A DNA stretch of 64,000 nt from Rummeliibacillus sp. POC4 (GCF_003576525.1 NZ_QWUA01000010.1:24961-88960); one strand, 5' to 3'; counted from the first letter of the stretch, positions 35,204-43,915 are shown. A program made the numbers and translations. The notes: generated by a model from the letters alone, not told the origin.

Positions 35204-36019
35204 ATGGATTTTATCTCAAGCAAAGTAATGATCATTTCTGTATTTCTATTAATCGTCACATCGATCGAGACTTTAGCCTATGCTACTCGTATTTCAGGAG
35301 CGCGGGTGAAATTGTTAGCAACTGCGTTATCTTTATTTAGTACTTTGGTGATTGTTTCGAGGTTTTCAACAATGTTTCAACAACCTTTAACTGGGAAGCT
35401 AATTGTAGAAGCACCGAAATTACATAAACTAGAGGTGATTGAAGGACAGTTTAGAATTTTAATAGGTATGACTTCAATTGGTGTATTAATCGGGATTTTA
35501 CTTTTCCCTACATTTATCAATATTTTTTCAAGAGCAATTGTCCAATTGTCTAATGAAAGAGGTTCCGTTTTTTCATTGTTTTGTAAACAACTTAATCTAA
35601 ATGGGTTGAAGAAAATAGTGAAATGTGTGAGGTTGCCTCGTTTCTCATATTTAGATGGTATTAGTTTACACACGATCCCTAAGCGTATCTTTTTACTTAA
35701 TATTCTTATTTCTGCAGTCTTTACGGTTGGCGTTCTTTCATCCATTTATGCATCCATACTTCTTCCGAAAGACTATGCGCAATCTGCGGTTTTATCGTCT
35801 GGGGTTATCAATGGCATTGCTACCATTTTAATGACTTTGTTTGTCGATCCTAAAACATCCGTTTTAGCTGATTTAGTGATGAAAAAAGAGGTCAATTATG
35901 TTTACTTGAAAAGTTACTCACTCACGATGATTAGTTCTAAATTTATAGGTACAATCGTTGCTCAGGTTTTATTTTTACCCGCTGCCTACTATGTTGCTTG
36001 GTTTGTGAAGTTATTGTAG
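35204..36019 (+). CDS. amj: Lipid II flippase Amj
   Basis: A 271-residue membrane protein with about six helices matching Amj (YdaH of Bacillus subtilis), the alternative to MurJ for moving lipid II to the outer leaflet. Recognisable stretches are SIETLAYATRISGARVKLLATALSLF at the N-terminus and GVINGIATILMTLFVDPKTSVLADL in the C-terminal third. GGAGG is five bases before the ATG at 35204. In B. subtilis, amj is induced under sigma-M; no such promoter could be called here. Confidence 0.88.
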   Translation: MDFISSKVMIISVFLLIVTSIETLAYATRISGARVKLLATALSLFSTLVIVSRFSTMFQQPLTGKLIVEAPKLHKLEVIEGQFRILIGMTSIGVLIGILLFPTFINIFSRAIVQLSNERGSVFSLFCKQLNLNGLKKIVKCVRLPRFSYLDGISLHTIPKRIFLLNILISAVFTVGVLSSIYASILLPKDYAQSAVLSSGVINGIATILMTLFVDPKTSVLADLVMKKEVNYVYLKSYSLTMISSKFIGTIVAQVLFLPAAYYVAWFVKLL

Positions 36020-36174
36020 TACAAATCTCATCAAGTTTTTTCATTAGTAAGATGCATTTTTTCATCTTGCAGTGATTATTTAAAAATCCTCCAATAATTG
36101 TTATCAAATCAATTCATTTTTGAGACGAATCATGTATAATTATACGTAGTATATCGAAATGAGGCGAAGACAAC

Positions 36175-37470
36175 ATGCATAGTTTAGCAAAAGAATTAAA
36201 CGAAACTATACAAAAAGAAAATCCTTACGTTTATGAAATGCTTTCTGGATTAGCTAAAGAATTGTATTTCCCAAAAGAAGGAATTTTAAGTCAATCAGCA
36301 GAAGCTGGTAAAAAGGCAACAAAATATAATGCAACAATTGGTACTGCATTAGAAAATGGCAAACCTATGCATTTAAAAGTGATTCAAGATACTTTATCTG
36401 CATATGATCCAAAAGATCTTTACCTATATGCTCCACCAGCTGGTAAACCACAATTACGTAAAGAATGGCGTAAAAAAATGCTTGCCGAAAGTCCATCACT
36501 AGAAGGTAAAACATTTAGTACACCAATTGTTACGAATGCGTTAACTCATGGTTTAAGTATCGCTGCTGATTTGTTTGCAGATGAAGGGGATGCATTAATC
36601 CTTCCTGATAAAAACTGGGAAAATTATGATATGGTATTTGATATTCGTCGTCATGCACATACTGTCACTTATCCACTTTACAATGAAGAAAATAAATTCA
36701 ACGCAGAAGCTCTTTATGAAGCGATTCTTAGTCAAAAAGACAAAGGCAAAGCGATTGTTTTGTTAAACTTCCCGAACAACCCTACTGGTTACACACCAGG
36801 TGCTGAAGAAGGCGCTGCAATTGTAAAAGCGATCACAGATGCTGCTGATGCTGGGATCAATGTTGTTGCGATTACAGATGATGCGTACTACTCATTATTC
36901 TTTGAAGATTCGTTACATGAATCATTATTTGGAGCACTAAGCAACGCACATGAACGTGTACTTGCTGTCAAAATTGATGGTGCGACAAAAGAAGAATATA
37001 TTTGGGGATTCCGTGTTGGCTTCATCACTTATGGAAGTACAAGCGAAGCACTTCTAGCAGCTTTAGAAGAAAAAACAAAAGGTATCATTCGTGCTACAAT
37101 TTCAAGTGGCCCACACCCATCACAAACTTTCGTATTACATGCACTTCAAAGTCCTGAATTTAAAGAACAAAAACTAGAAAAATTCAACATCATGAAAGGT
37201 CGCGCAAACAAAGTAAAAGAAGTTCTTGATAGCGGCAAATTTGATGATGCTTGGGATTACTACCCATTCAATTCAGGTTACTTTATGTGCTTAAAACTAA
37301 AAACAGTTGACGCAGACAAACTACGTCTTCACCTTTTAGACGAATACGGCGTTGGTACAATTGCTTTAAGTGGTACTGATTTACGTGTAGCTTTCTCTTG
37401 TATCGAAGAAGAAGGCATCGAAGAACTATTCGAACTAATCTATAAAGGCGTTAAAGATATAGAAGCATAA
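36175..37470 (+). CDS. Aminotransferase class I/II (PLP-dependent)
   Basis: A 431-residue fold-type I PLP enzyme. Substrate/PLP features: LYAPPAGKPQLRKEW near 82, NFPNNPTGYTPG near 203, AITDDAYYSLFF near 238, the PLP-binding Lys in KIDGATKEEYIWGFRVGF near 266 and the carboxylate-binding Arg in DLRVAFSC near 405. The reaction is transamination of an amino acid; the substrate is not predictable and the protein is not a close match to AspC or IlvE. Monocistronic, terminator follows. Confidence 0.85.
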   Translation: MHSLAKELNETIQKENPYVYEMLSGLAKELYFPKEGILSQSAEAGKKATKYNATIGTALENGKPMHLKVIQDTLSAYDPKDLYLYAPPAGKPQLRKEWRKKMLAESPSLEGKTFSTPIVTNALTHGLSIAADLFADEGDALILPDKNWENYDMVFDIRRHAHTVTYPLYNEENKFNAEALYEAILSQKDKGKAIVLLNFPNNPTGYTPGAEEGAAIVKAITDAADAGINVVAITDDAYYSLFFEDSLHESLFGALSNAHERVLAVKIDGATKEEYIWGFRVGFITYGSTSEALLAALEEKTKGIIRATISSGPHPSQTFVLHALQSPEFKEQKLEKFNIMKGRANKVKEVLDSGKFDDAWDYYPFNSGYFMCLKLKTVDADKLRLHLLDEYGVGTIALSGTDLRVAFSCIEEEGIEELFELIYKGVKDIEA

Positions 37471-37481
37471 TGGCTCATAGT

Positions 37482-37516
37482 AAAAAGCTGGTTAGCAAAT
37501 GCTAATCAGCTTTTTT
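37482..37516. terminator. Bidirectional terminator
   Basis: Stem AAAAAGCTGgTTAGCA / TGCTAAtCAGCTTTTTT between the convergent aminotransferase and membrane-protein genes; it overlaps the stop codon region of the latter. Confidence 0.9.
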
Positions 37517-38203
37517 CTTTGTAATGTCCCAACGAACATAGAAACTCCCTGAAACATCATCTCCAGTTACGACAGCTCGATAAATGCCCGACTTCTTAAC
37601 TTTGAACTTAAATTGATCTTTAGCGATTCTTTGCATGCCCACATAACGATTATTTTCATCTTTTATACGGAAGCCATGTCCCCCACCGTTTTCGGCATGA
37701 AATTGTTGCGTGATTTTTATCGTTTCACCTTTCTTTGCCTCAATCGGAATTTCGTATTTCCCGTTAAAATATGTAAACGATGCGGCATATGAATTTTCAT
37801 GTTGAATACTTTCCCAATTCTTTTTAACCGTATAATCTTTAGACATGATGATGCATAAACCAATAGGAATAAGGAATGCAAATATGTATGTAAAAATCTT
37901 TGAGTAGTTTACAATAACTGTTCCTAGGAAAAAGATGAGTGCACAAACCGCTCCGACAATACCTGCCAAATTAGCATAAGCTAAATCCACATTAAATAGT
38001 TTCCCAGAAATTATATTCAATATAAATCCTAAGATAAGAAAAATGCCAAATCCAGCAATTATATACAATCCCATTTTAGTTTTTATTTTTGTTACTGCAT
38101 ATTTCTTGATCAACCAATCAATCAAAATGGAAGCCAAAATACCATAGCCATAAGCAAAAAACCACAGCATTTTATTTGAAATCCCTTCAACAGTTTGATA
38201 CAT
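37502..38203 (-). CDS. Membrane protein with extracytoplasmic beta domain
   Basis: A 233-residue protein with four N-terminal membrane helices (to about residue 125) and a C-terminal soluble domain of about 100 residues rich in beta strands (ETIKITQQFHAENGGGHGFRIKD...SGIYRAVVTGDDVSGSFYVRWDI), resembling a carbohydrate-binding or GOLD-like sandwich. Family not recognised. Its ATG follows immediately after the stop of a short upstream frame and has no Shine-Dalgarno of its own, which suggests translational coupling. Confidence 0.65.
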   Translation of the reverse strand: MYQTVEGISNKMLWFFAYGYGILASILIDWLIKKYAVTKIKTKMGLYIIAGFGIFLILGFILNIISGKLFNVDLAYANLAGIVGAVCALIFFLGTVIVNYSKIFTYIFAFLIPIGLCIIMSKDYTVKKNWESIQHENSYAASFTYFNGKYEIPIEAKKGETIKITQQFHAENGGGHGFRIKDENNRYVGMQRIAKDQFKFKVKKSGIYRAVVTGDDVSGSFYVRWDITKKKAD

Positions 38204-38311
38204 TTACATATCTGAACCAAAGAATGCAAATAGGAAAAAGAAAAAGATTAAAAAGCCCGCCGCTGCTAATTTGCGGATGATGTAAGAAAAAATTTGTTTA
38301 CTTTTGATTAT
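38204..38311 (-). CDS. Possible small membrane ORF coupled to downstream gene
   Basis: Minus-strand frame encoding about 34 residues with one membrane helix (KQIFSYIIRKLAAAGFLIFF...FGSDM), ending in TAA directly abutting the ATG of the 233-residue membrane protein. AAAAAGGAG stands about ten bases upstream of an in-frame ATA, but no ATG, GTG or TTG is available at the expected position. Either a non-canonical start is used or this is a decayed gene. Coupling to a downstream gene lacking its own ribosome site is the main argument that it is translated. Confidence 0.35.
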   Translation of the reverse strand: MIKSKQIFSYIIRKLAAAGFLIFFFFLFAFFGSDM

Positions 38312-38348
38312 TCTAGGCCAACTCCTTTTTATTGTGTCGTGACATCCT

Positions 38349-38882
38349 TTAATCTCTTAAAATAAGTATATAAAATAAACAAGCAATCAAATATATATCT
38401 ATCGCTGGTTTAATAACTTTTACTGTATAAGTTTTGGGAAGAATCATTTCTTCAAAGGTTGCTTCAGCAATTGTTTGGTCCGAACTATTTAGTATATACA
38501 TTGTTCGTTCACCAAAATCTTTCTTTATTTTAAATGGTTCATTATTAATATAAATTTCATACCTTGGATGTGTATTAATCTTTGTTTTATCTAGTAATTT
38601 TAAAGTGCCGTAGTGTTTTGTTTTTACGTTCCAATTTTGTCGTGTGAATTTCACATAATCTTTTCGTTCAACTTTTTCTATTGCCTCAGCTATTACATTT
38701 TTTGATAGGTCTAATACCCTTATATTTAAGAACATACCTGTAAAAATATAGTCTAAAATATGACTGACTTTTCCTGTATAAAATCTTTGCATATACCCGA
38801 TTGTTTCATTATTTTCATTTAGAATAGGAAAATCTTTTGTAGATCTTTTCAAAGCAGGACTTACAAACTGAATTTGAGACAT
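38349..38882 (-). CDS. Tubby C-terminal-like (LURP-type) protein
   Basis: A 177-residue protein of mostly beta strands, resembling the tubby C-terminal-domain-like proteins of Bacillus (FPILNENNETIGYMQRFYTG ... RYEIYINNEPFKIKKDFGERTMYI...) and ending with a hydrophobic helix (IDIYLIACLFYILIL). The frame is open to 39050, but GGAGG is 11 bases before the ATG at 38882 and the upstream part overlaps the antitoxin RNA. Function unknown; possibly lipid binding at the membrane. Confidence 0.6.
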   Translation of the reverse strand: MSQIQFVSPALKRSTKDFPILNENNETIGYMQRFYTGKVSHILDYIFTGMFLNIRVLDLSKNVIAEAIEKVERKDYVKFTRQNWNVKTKHYGTLKLLDKTKINTHPRYEIYINNEPFKIKKDFGERTMYILNSSDQTIAEATFEEMILPKTYTVKVIKPAIDIYLIACLFYILILRD

Positions 38883-38943
38883 AAATCTAACATCCTCCAT
38901 TTTTAATTTGCAAATAACAACAAAATCCACGTATAATAAAGGA

Positions 38944-39088
38944 AAAAGTAACATACAGTTGAAAAAAGGACCGCCGATGTTAAGTATCAAGCGGTCAATA
39001 GATAGTTGGTTCCCTAAAGGGGATTGGCTGTAAAGGATCAGATAACCCAACCCGCAGAGCGCTCAACTCAAGGATGGGTTATTTTTTA
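38944..39088 (+). ncRNA. Type I antitoxin RNA, antisense to toxin mRNA 3' end
   Basis: A plus-strand transcription unit: -35 TTGCAA (38908), 18-bp spacer, -10 TATAAT (38932), then a hairpin GACCGC...GCGGTC (38969-38996) and an intrinsic terminator ATAACCCA...TGGGTTAT followed by T6 (ends about 39088). Its 3' end overlaps the stop codon and 3' untranslated region of the divergently read toxin gene, the layout of RatA/TxpA-type antitoxins. A second copy lies at 60733-60857. Confidence 0.65.
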
Positions 39089-39162
39089 TGATTAAATGAC
39101 AGAATTGTAATGACTAACGTTGCAAATGCAATCGCAAACATTAATGATTCAAAAACTGTCAA
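39079..39162 (-). CDS. Putative holin-like toxin (type I toxin peptide)
   Basis: A 27-residue hydrophobic peptide, MTVFESLMFAIAFATLVI... ending in the charged tail SFNHKK. It is a close match to the Hol_Tox (putative holin-like toxin, PF16935) family of Bacillota. One membrane helix spans about residues 6-22. A TTG start follows GAGGGGGTG at five bases. Too short for usual gene calls. The 5' leader contains ACTCAAGGGTGGTT, complementary to AACCCATCCTTGAGT past the stop, allowing the mRNA to fold end to end. Confidence 0.82.
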   Translation of the reverse strand: MTVFESLMFAIAFATLVITILSFNHKK

Positions 39163-39420
39163 GGCATCACCCCCTCGGTCCCACAATTTGTGGGTAATGT
39201 AGACGATGTCGTAACATACGATGTCTGCAAACCATTGACGGAGTGAGCCAACCACCCTTGAGTACCAACTATCAAATCTATTATAACAAGTATCCTCTCT
39301 AAATTCATTTAATTTCCATATATAGAAAAACTAGATTGAACCACTTTTAAATCTATACCTTGGATAATTAGTCTACTTAAAGTAAACTTCACTTTCTTTA
39401 TCAACTTTTCCAAAGAAAAA

Positions 39421-39450
39421 GACACTTTCCTTACTACAGGAAAGCGCCTT
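39421..39450 (-). terminator. Terminator of aromatic amino acid permease
   Basis: Stem GGCGCTTTCC / GGAAAGTGTC (minus strand, with G-U pairs) followed by TTTTTC, immediately after the permease stop. Confidence 0.8.
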
Positions 39451-39458
39451 TTAATAGA

Positions 39459-40829
39459 TTAACGATTATTATTTCTTTTTTTGATATTAAATCCTATATA
39501 GAGAATCAAAAACCATATAGGTGCTACAATCAATGCTATTCGCATGTCCTTTATAAAACCCATTAAGACAATGACAAAGGCTAAAAATGCTAATGCTAAA
39601 TAGCTTGAAACTGGATATAATGGCATTTTAAATGCGAGTTTCCCTATTTCTGCTTTTGACTTTGATTTTCTGAACTTTAAATGTGTAAGCAGAATAATTG
39701 TCCAGCTAGTAATAACTGCAACTGTGGCAACAGCTGAAATATACATAAATACTTTTTCAGGGACAACATAATTCAAAAATACTGCGACTAATAAAAATAA
39801 AGAAGAAAATAGGATTCCACGTCTTGGACTGCCATTCTTGCTGAGCTTTCCAAAAAATTTAGGACCGTTATTTTGCAATGATAAATTGTAAAGCATTCTT
39901 CCAGATGCAAATAACCCGCTATTAAAAGCTGATAACGCTGCTGTAATAACAACGAAGTTAATCAAATTCGCAGCGCCAGGAATTCCAACTTTGTCAAAAA
40001 TCAATACAAACGGACTGCCATTCGTGCCTATCTTATCCCAAGGATATAAAATCATCATAATTCCTAATGCACCAATATAAAAGATTAATATCCTCCAGAT
40101 GACATTGTTGATGGCTTTCGGAATTGAGCGTTGAGGATTTTTTGCTTCCCCTGCGGTAATCCCAACTAGTTCTACTCCGCCAAATGAAAACATCACAAGG
40201 ACAAATGACATAATCATACCGTTGATACCATTCGGTAGTAATCCCCCATGAGCCCAAAGATTATCAATTCCGATTGGCTGTCCGCCGTTCCCGATTCCAA
40301 AAAAGATAATTCCTAACCCAAAGAGAATCATTCCGATAATGGCTACAACTTTAATCAGTGCAAACCAGAATTCAAACTCTCCATATGCTTTTACATTAGC
40401 AAGGTTGACCATTGTAAAGACGATCAGTACTACAAGTGCTACCAACCAATTTGGAGTATCCGGGAACCAGTAGTTCACATAAACACCTACTACCGATATT
40501 TCCGCCATACCAACAACAACCCACATAAACCAATAAGTCCAACCAGTTAAATAACCAGCAAAGGTCCCTAAATAGCGATTTGCATATGAACTAAAAGAGC
40601 CTGAAACTGGTTCATCCACAGCCATTTCCCCAAGCGCTCTCATAATGGTGAAAATAACTAAACCTCCAATTAAATATGAGAGTAAAATAGATGGTCCTCC
40701 CATTTGAATAGTTGCACTTGAACCATAAAACAATCCAACTCCAATAGAACCCCCGAGAGCAATTAACTGGATATGTCTATTATCTAATCCCCGTTGAAGT
40801 TTCTTTTTTTGATGTTCTTTACTCAACAT
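39459..40829 (-). CDS. Aromatic amino acid permease (AAT family, PheP/AroP-like)
   Basis: A 456-residue APC-superfamily carrier with twelve helices. The start RGLDNRHIQLIALGGSIGVGLFYGS, then PVSGSFSSYANRYLG, YWFPDTPNW and MFSFGGVELVGITAGEAKNPQRSIPKAIN follow Escherichia coli PheP and AroP closely. Expected role: proton-coupled uptake of phenylalanine and perhaps other aromatic amino acids. It is preceded by a complete T-box leader with candidate specifier UUC (Phe), which independently supports phenylalanine. GGAGGAGG precedes the ATG. Monocistronic. Confidence 0.88.
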   Translation of the reverse strand: MLSKEHQKKKLQRGLDNRHIQLIALGGSIGVGLFYGSSATIQMGGPSILLSYLIGGLVIFTIMRALGEMAVDEPVSGSFSSYANRYLGTFAGYLTGWTYWFMWVVVGMAEISVVGVYVNYWFPDTPNWLVALVVLIVFTMVNLANVKAYGEFEFWFALIKVVAIIGMILFGLGIIFFGIGNGGQPIGIDNLWAHGGLLPNGINGMIMSFVLVMFSFGGVELVGITAGEAKNPQRSIPKAINNVIWRILIFYIGALGIMMILYPWDKIGTNGSPFVLIFDKVGIPGAANLINFVVITAALSAFNSGLFASGRMLYNLSLQNNGPKFFGKLSKNGSPRRGILFSSLFLLVAVFLNYVVPEKVFMYISAVATVAVITSWTIILLTHLKFRKSKSKAEIGKLAFKMPLYPVSSYLALAFLAFVIVLMGFIKDMRIALIVAPIWFLILYIGFNIKKRNNNR

Positions 40830-40889
40830 GATTCCTCCTCCTTAAAATTATTTCTAATATCGCAAGTTCTTTAAGAAACAAATTAAAAA

Positions 40890-41175
40890 ATAAAAAAACG
40901 CCCTTTTGGATTAACCAAAAGGACGATTCAACTCGTGTTACCACCTTTAATTCATAAGCAACTCAAATTGCTTATCTCTGTAAGTACGGTCAAATGATGA
41001 CGATACTTTAGCACATGATTACGGGTGCTAAGCCGGTGTAGCCTACTAAGACTCTCTTTTCAGTACACTGCTCCAAGATGAATTCACAATCTTTCAGCAT
41101 GCACCTCTCATTTGCCGGTAACTCCCTGTTTGCTTACGTGATTGCTACTATTTCTTATCATAGCCTTTGTTCTTA
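40890..41175 (-). promoter_or_regulatory. T-box leader, phenylalanine type
   Basis: Minus-strand leader with Stem I (AGUAGCAAUC...GGGAGUUACCGG), specifier loop GUGAA-UUC-AUCUUGGAG (UUC is the complement of 41080-41082), the T-box sequence AAAGGUGGUAACACG (40934-40948) and competing antiterminator/terminator, the latter CGUCCUUUUGG...CCAAAAGGGCG plus U-run. Uncharged tRNA-Phe would stabilise the antiterminator and switch on the downstream permease. Confidence 0.85.
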
Positions 41176-41365
41176 TACTTTTATCTTAAAAAGTTTTTGT
41201 TTTGCAAATATTAATTATCTTTATTTTATTCCTTTATTTAATTTTGTCAATATAATTTTTCTGCAACTATCATTTTAATATAATTTTCTTTATATATAGA
41301 TGTATTTTTCTAATTTCATAATATTTATTTTTAAATCGTCGGTAGGCCTTGAATTATTTATTATT

Positions 41366-42424
41366 CTATTTTACTTTCGTATACTTCTTCACAGCTGGCA
41401 TGATTTCTGTAGCGATTAGTTCGATATTTTTCATGATTTTATCAAATGGTACGCCCCCAAAATCGATTTGTGCCATGAAACGTTGATGGCCATATAATTC
41501 ATATTGATAGAGCATTTTTTCAATAATTTGTTGTGGGCTTCCGACCATCAATGCTTGCGTGCGGTCTGGTCCTTCTTCTACTTGCCATTTTGGATAGCCA
41601 GCACCACGGATATAATACATACCTGCATTTAGATGTGGGTGCATAGCATCTACTGCATCTTGCGAATTTTCAGCCGTATAGAATAATGATGCTGTTGCAA
41701 TTGGCAACTCAGATGGATCAAATCCACTTCGTGCAGCAGCTTCTCGATATGCGTCAACGGAAACTTTAAATGATTGTGCTGGACCGCCTAATGTTGTTAA
41801 CATCATTGGAATACCGGCGTAACCTGCTTTTATCGCACTTTGTGGAGGTCCTCCTACTGCTCTCCAAATTGGTAAAGAACCAGTTTTTGGTTGAGGCAGA
41901 ATTTCTGCATTTTTTAATGATGGACGGAATTTACCTTCCCACGTAATATGATGATCTTTGTTTAATTGTATTAATAGATTTAGTTTTTCTTCAAATAATT
42001 CTTCATAGTCATTTAAATCATATCCAAGCAAGTCATATGCTCCAACACGTGAGCCGCGGCCTGCAACAATTTCGGCTCGACCATGTGAGATTAAATCGAT
42101 TGTTGAAAAGTCTTCATAAGTGCGAACTGGGTCTGCTACACTGATGACAGATGCTGAGCTTGAAATTTTAATGTTTTTTGTTGCTTGAGCAATCGCCCCT
42201 AAGATGACCGTATGTCCTTGTGATGTAAAATATTTTTGATGGCTTTCCCCTACTGCAAAGACATCGATACCTGCTTCGTCAGCTAATTTGCTAGCCTCGA
42301 TGATTTCTTGAATACGTTGCTCTGCACTAATACGTTCTCCATTTAGAGGATTCATGACGTGATCTCCTAATGAATATAAACCAAATTCCATTCCTTTCGA
42401 TGGATCGATACGATATTGTTCCAT
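41366..42424 (-). CDS. Luciferase-like flavin monooxygenase (LLM class)
   Basis: A 352-residue LLM flavin oxidoreductase of TIM-barrel type (MEFGLYSLGDHVMNPLNGER, GIDVFAVGESHQKYF, SSASVISVADPVRTYEDFSTIDLISHGRAEIVAGRGSR). It uses reduced FMN to oxygenate a substrate that cannot be predicted. AAAAGGAG is eight bases before the ATG at 42424, and the stop of the ring-cleaving dioxygenase lies just upstream, so both are in one operon under the MarR-type regulator. Confidence 0.85.
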   Translation of the reverse strand: MEQYRIDPSKGMEFGLYSLGDHVMNPLNGERISAEQRIQEIIEASKLADEAGIDVFAVGESHQKYFTSQGHTVILGAIAQATKNIKISSSASVISVADPVRTYEDFSTIDLISHGRAEIVAGRGSRVGAYDLLGYDLNDYEELFEEKLNLLIQLNKDHHITWEGKFRPSLKNAEILPQPKTGSLPIWRAVGGPPQSAIKAGYAGIPMMLTTLGGPAQSFKVSVDAYREAAARSGFDPSELPIATASLFYTAENSQDAVDAMHPHLNAGMYYIRGAGYPKWQVEEGPDRTQALMVGSPQQIIEKMLYQYELYGHQRFMAQIDFGGVPFDKIMKNIELIATEIMPAVKKYTKVK

Positions 42425-42429
42425 TCTAC

Positions 42430-43371
42430 TCACTCCTTTTCATCAAGCGGTTCTAGTTTCGCTTCAATCATTTCACGTTCATCTTCTAAAAATGGTGGTA
42501 AATCTAGTTTTTGTCCTAACTCTTCGACTGTTGAATCTGCAGTAAATCCAGGACCATCCGTCGCTAGTTCAAATAAGATACCGTTTTTGTCACGAACATA
42601 TAAGCTTTTAAAGTAAAAGCGGTCAATTACCCCAGAAGTTTGTAGACCATAATCGCTCAACTTCTCGTTCCACATTTCAAGTTCCGCTTGGTCTTCAACT
42701 CGAAGTGCTAAATGATGAATACTTCCTCGTCCATGTCTTTCCCTTGGTGCATCGAGTTCTTTTACTACAATCTCACTTGTTCGTTCCCCTTTAATTAATT
42801 GAAGTCGTACAAATGTGTCTTCTTTTTCAATGACTGTAAAGCCAAATACATCTTTTAATAAATTCACAGTTTGGTTTAAATAGCGAACGGTCATTTCGAT
42901 TGTACCTAAAGCAAAAATTTGGTGCTCTGCTGGTACTGCTGAAGATGTGACTGGTTGCCATGTTTCCGGAATTCTAGCTCCATTATTATTTAATAGAACC
43001 AATCGTAAATCTTCATGGTCTTCAAAGAACAATGCATCTTGACCCATATAAGTGGTAATGTCACTATGTTTTACCTCTAGTTCTTCAAAGCGTACTTTCC
43101 AATATTGTAGGCTTTCATAACTTGGTACCAACAACCCGATTTGCGTGATTGCATTCGTACCTCGCATTGTTCGGCCAGCAACTGGCATTTCAAAAAATGT
43201 AAGATCAAGTCCAGGACTTCCGATTTCATCGCCATAAAATAAGTGATACATGGATGGTTCATCTTGATTGACCGTTTTTTTCACACGTCGTAGCCCTAGA
43301 ATATTTTGATAAAAGTGATTATTCTTTTTGCCGTTTTTCGTTAGCATTGAAATATGGTGATGTCCTTTCAT
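42430..43371 (-). CDS. Ring-cleaving dioxygenase, VOC superfamily (MhqO/MhqE-like)
   Basis: A 313-residue two-domain glyoxalase/VOC protein: each half has the metal-ligand pattern, HHISMLTKNGKKNNHFYQNILGLRRVKKTVNQD at the N-terminus and GSIHHLALRVEDQ...LYVRDKNGILFELATDGPGF in the second half. This is the MhqO/MhqE/MhqA family of Bacillus subtilis, which protects against hydroquinones and quinones. GGGAG is eight bases before the ATG at 43371 (third codon of the longest frame). Confidence 0.87.
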   Translation of the reverse strand: MKGHHHISMLTKNGKKNNHFYQNILGLRRVKKTVNQDEPSMYHLFYGDEIGSPGLDLTFFEMPVAGRTMRGTNAITQIGLLVPSYESLQYWKVRFEELEVKHSDITTYMGQDALFFEDHEDLRLVLLNNNGARIPETWQPVTSSAVPAEHQIFALGTIEMTVRYLNQTVNLLKDVFGFTVIEKEDTFVRLQLIKGERTSEIVVKELDAPRERHGRGSIHHLALRVEDQAELEMWNEKLSDYGLQTSGVIDRFYFKSLYVRDKNGILFELATDGPGFTADSTVEELGQKLDLPPFLEDEREMIEAKLEPLDEKE

Positions 43372-43387
43372 GTCCATCTCTCCCTCT

Positions 43388-43407
43388 TCAATTGATTAAT
43401 CAATTGA
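43388..43407. promoter_or_regulatory. Perfect 20-bp palindrome, probable MhqR-like operator
   Basis: TCAATTGATTAATCAATTGA reads identically on both strands. It sits in the 50-bp gap between the MarR-type gene and the dioxygenase, 17 bp before the dioxygenase start, where a dimeric repressor would act on the downstream genes. Confidence 0.6.
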
Positions 43408-43421
43408 TAGTGCAAAAAAAT

Positions 43422-43865
43422 TTACTTCGATTGTAAATTTTTTTCATGTGTGTGCTTTTGTAACTTTGTAGTTAGTTGATATAGTGTTTTTAATTCTTCT
43501 TCTGTTAATACTTCGTTGAAAAAGGAGGACTGAAATTCGACTTGTTCGGGTGTTGCGACATTTAATATGTCCTCGCCCTTTTTAGTCAATGAAATCTTTT
43601 TAATCTTCCATTCCTGTTTGCGCTCTATCAAGCCATCCTTCTCTAGTCGAGCCAACATACGAGAAATTCCACCTTGCGTAACGGTTACCTTTTCAGCAAG
43701 TTCTGATTGTGTAATCGGCTGATAAGTTTGAATTTGAATCAATACATCAAACTGTGCTGCTGTTAAATCATAACGTTTTAAAAACTCATTCGATAAATGA
43801 TTACTCTCGGTCACAAAACGCGTCATTCGCAACCAAGTAAGGGATTCAAGTGTATTCTTCTTCAT
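43422..43865 (-). CDS. MarR-family regulator, MhqR-like
   Basis: A 147-residue winged-helix repressor ([54 protein letters not shown]). Its place directly before an MhqO-like dioxygenase and a flavin monooxygenase mirrors the MhqR regulon of quinone stress. AAAGGAGG precedes the ATG. It most likely represses itself and the two downstream genes through the palindromes on either side of its gene. Confidence 0.82.
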   Translation of the reverse strand: MKKNTLESLTWLRMTRFVTESNHLSNEFLKRYDLTAAQFDVLIQIQTYQPITQSELAEKVTVTQGGISRMLARLEKDGLIERKQEWKIKKISLTKKGEDILNVATPEQVEFQSSFFNEVLTEEELKTLYQLTTKLQKHTHEKNLQSK

Positions 43866-43895
43866 TTTATTGTCCTCCTTTCTCTTTTGTTAATG

Positions 43896-43915
43896 TCACT
43901 TTACTACTCAAGTGA
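43896..43915 (-). promoter_or_regulatory. Inverted repeat upstream of MhqR-like gene
   Basis: TCACTT TACTACTC AAGTGA, 6-bp arms, 31 bp before the regulator start and thus in its promoter. It differs in sequence from the palindrome at 43388. Confidence 0.35.

Noticed and set aside
38883..39050. N-terminal extension of the tubby-like protein to 233 residues
   Set aside because: The extension overlaps the antitoxin RNA and its promoter, and the only good Shine-Dalgarno (GGAGG) precedes the ATG at 38882.
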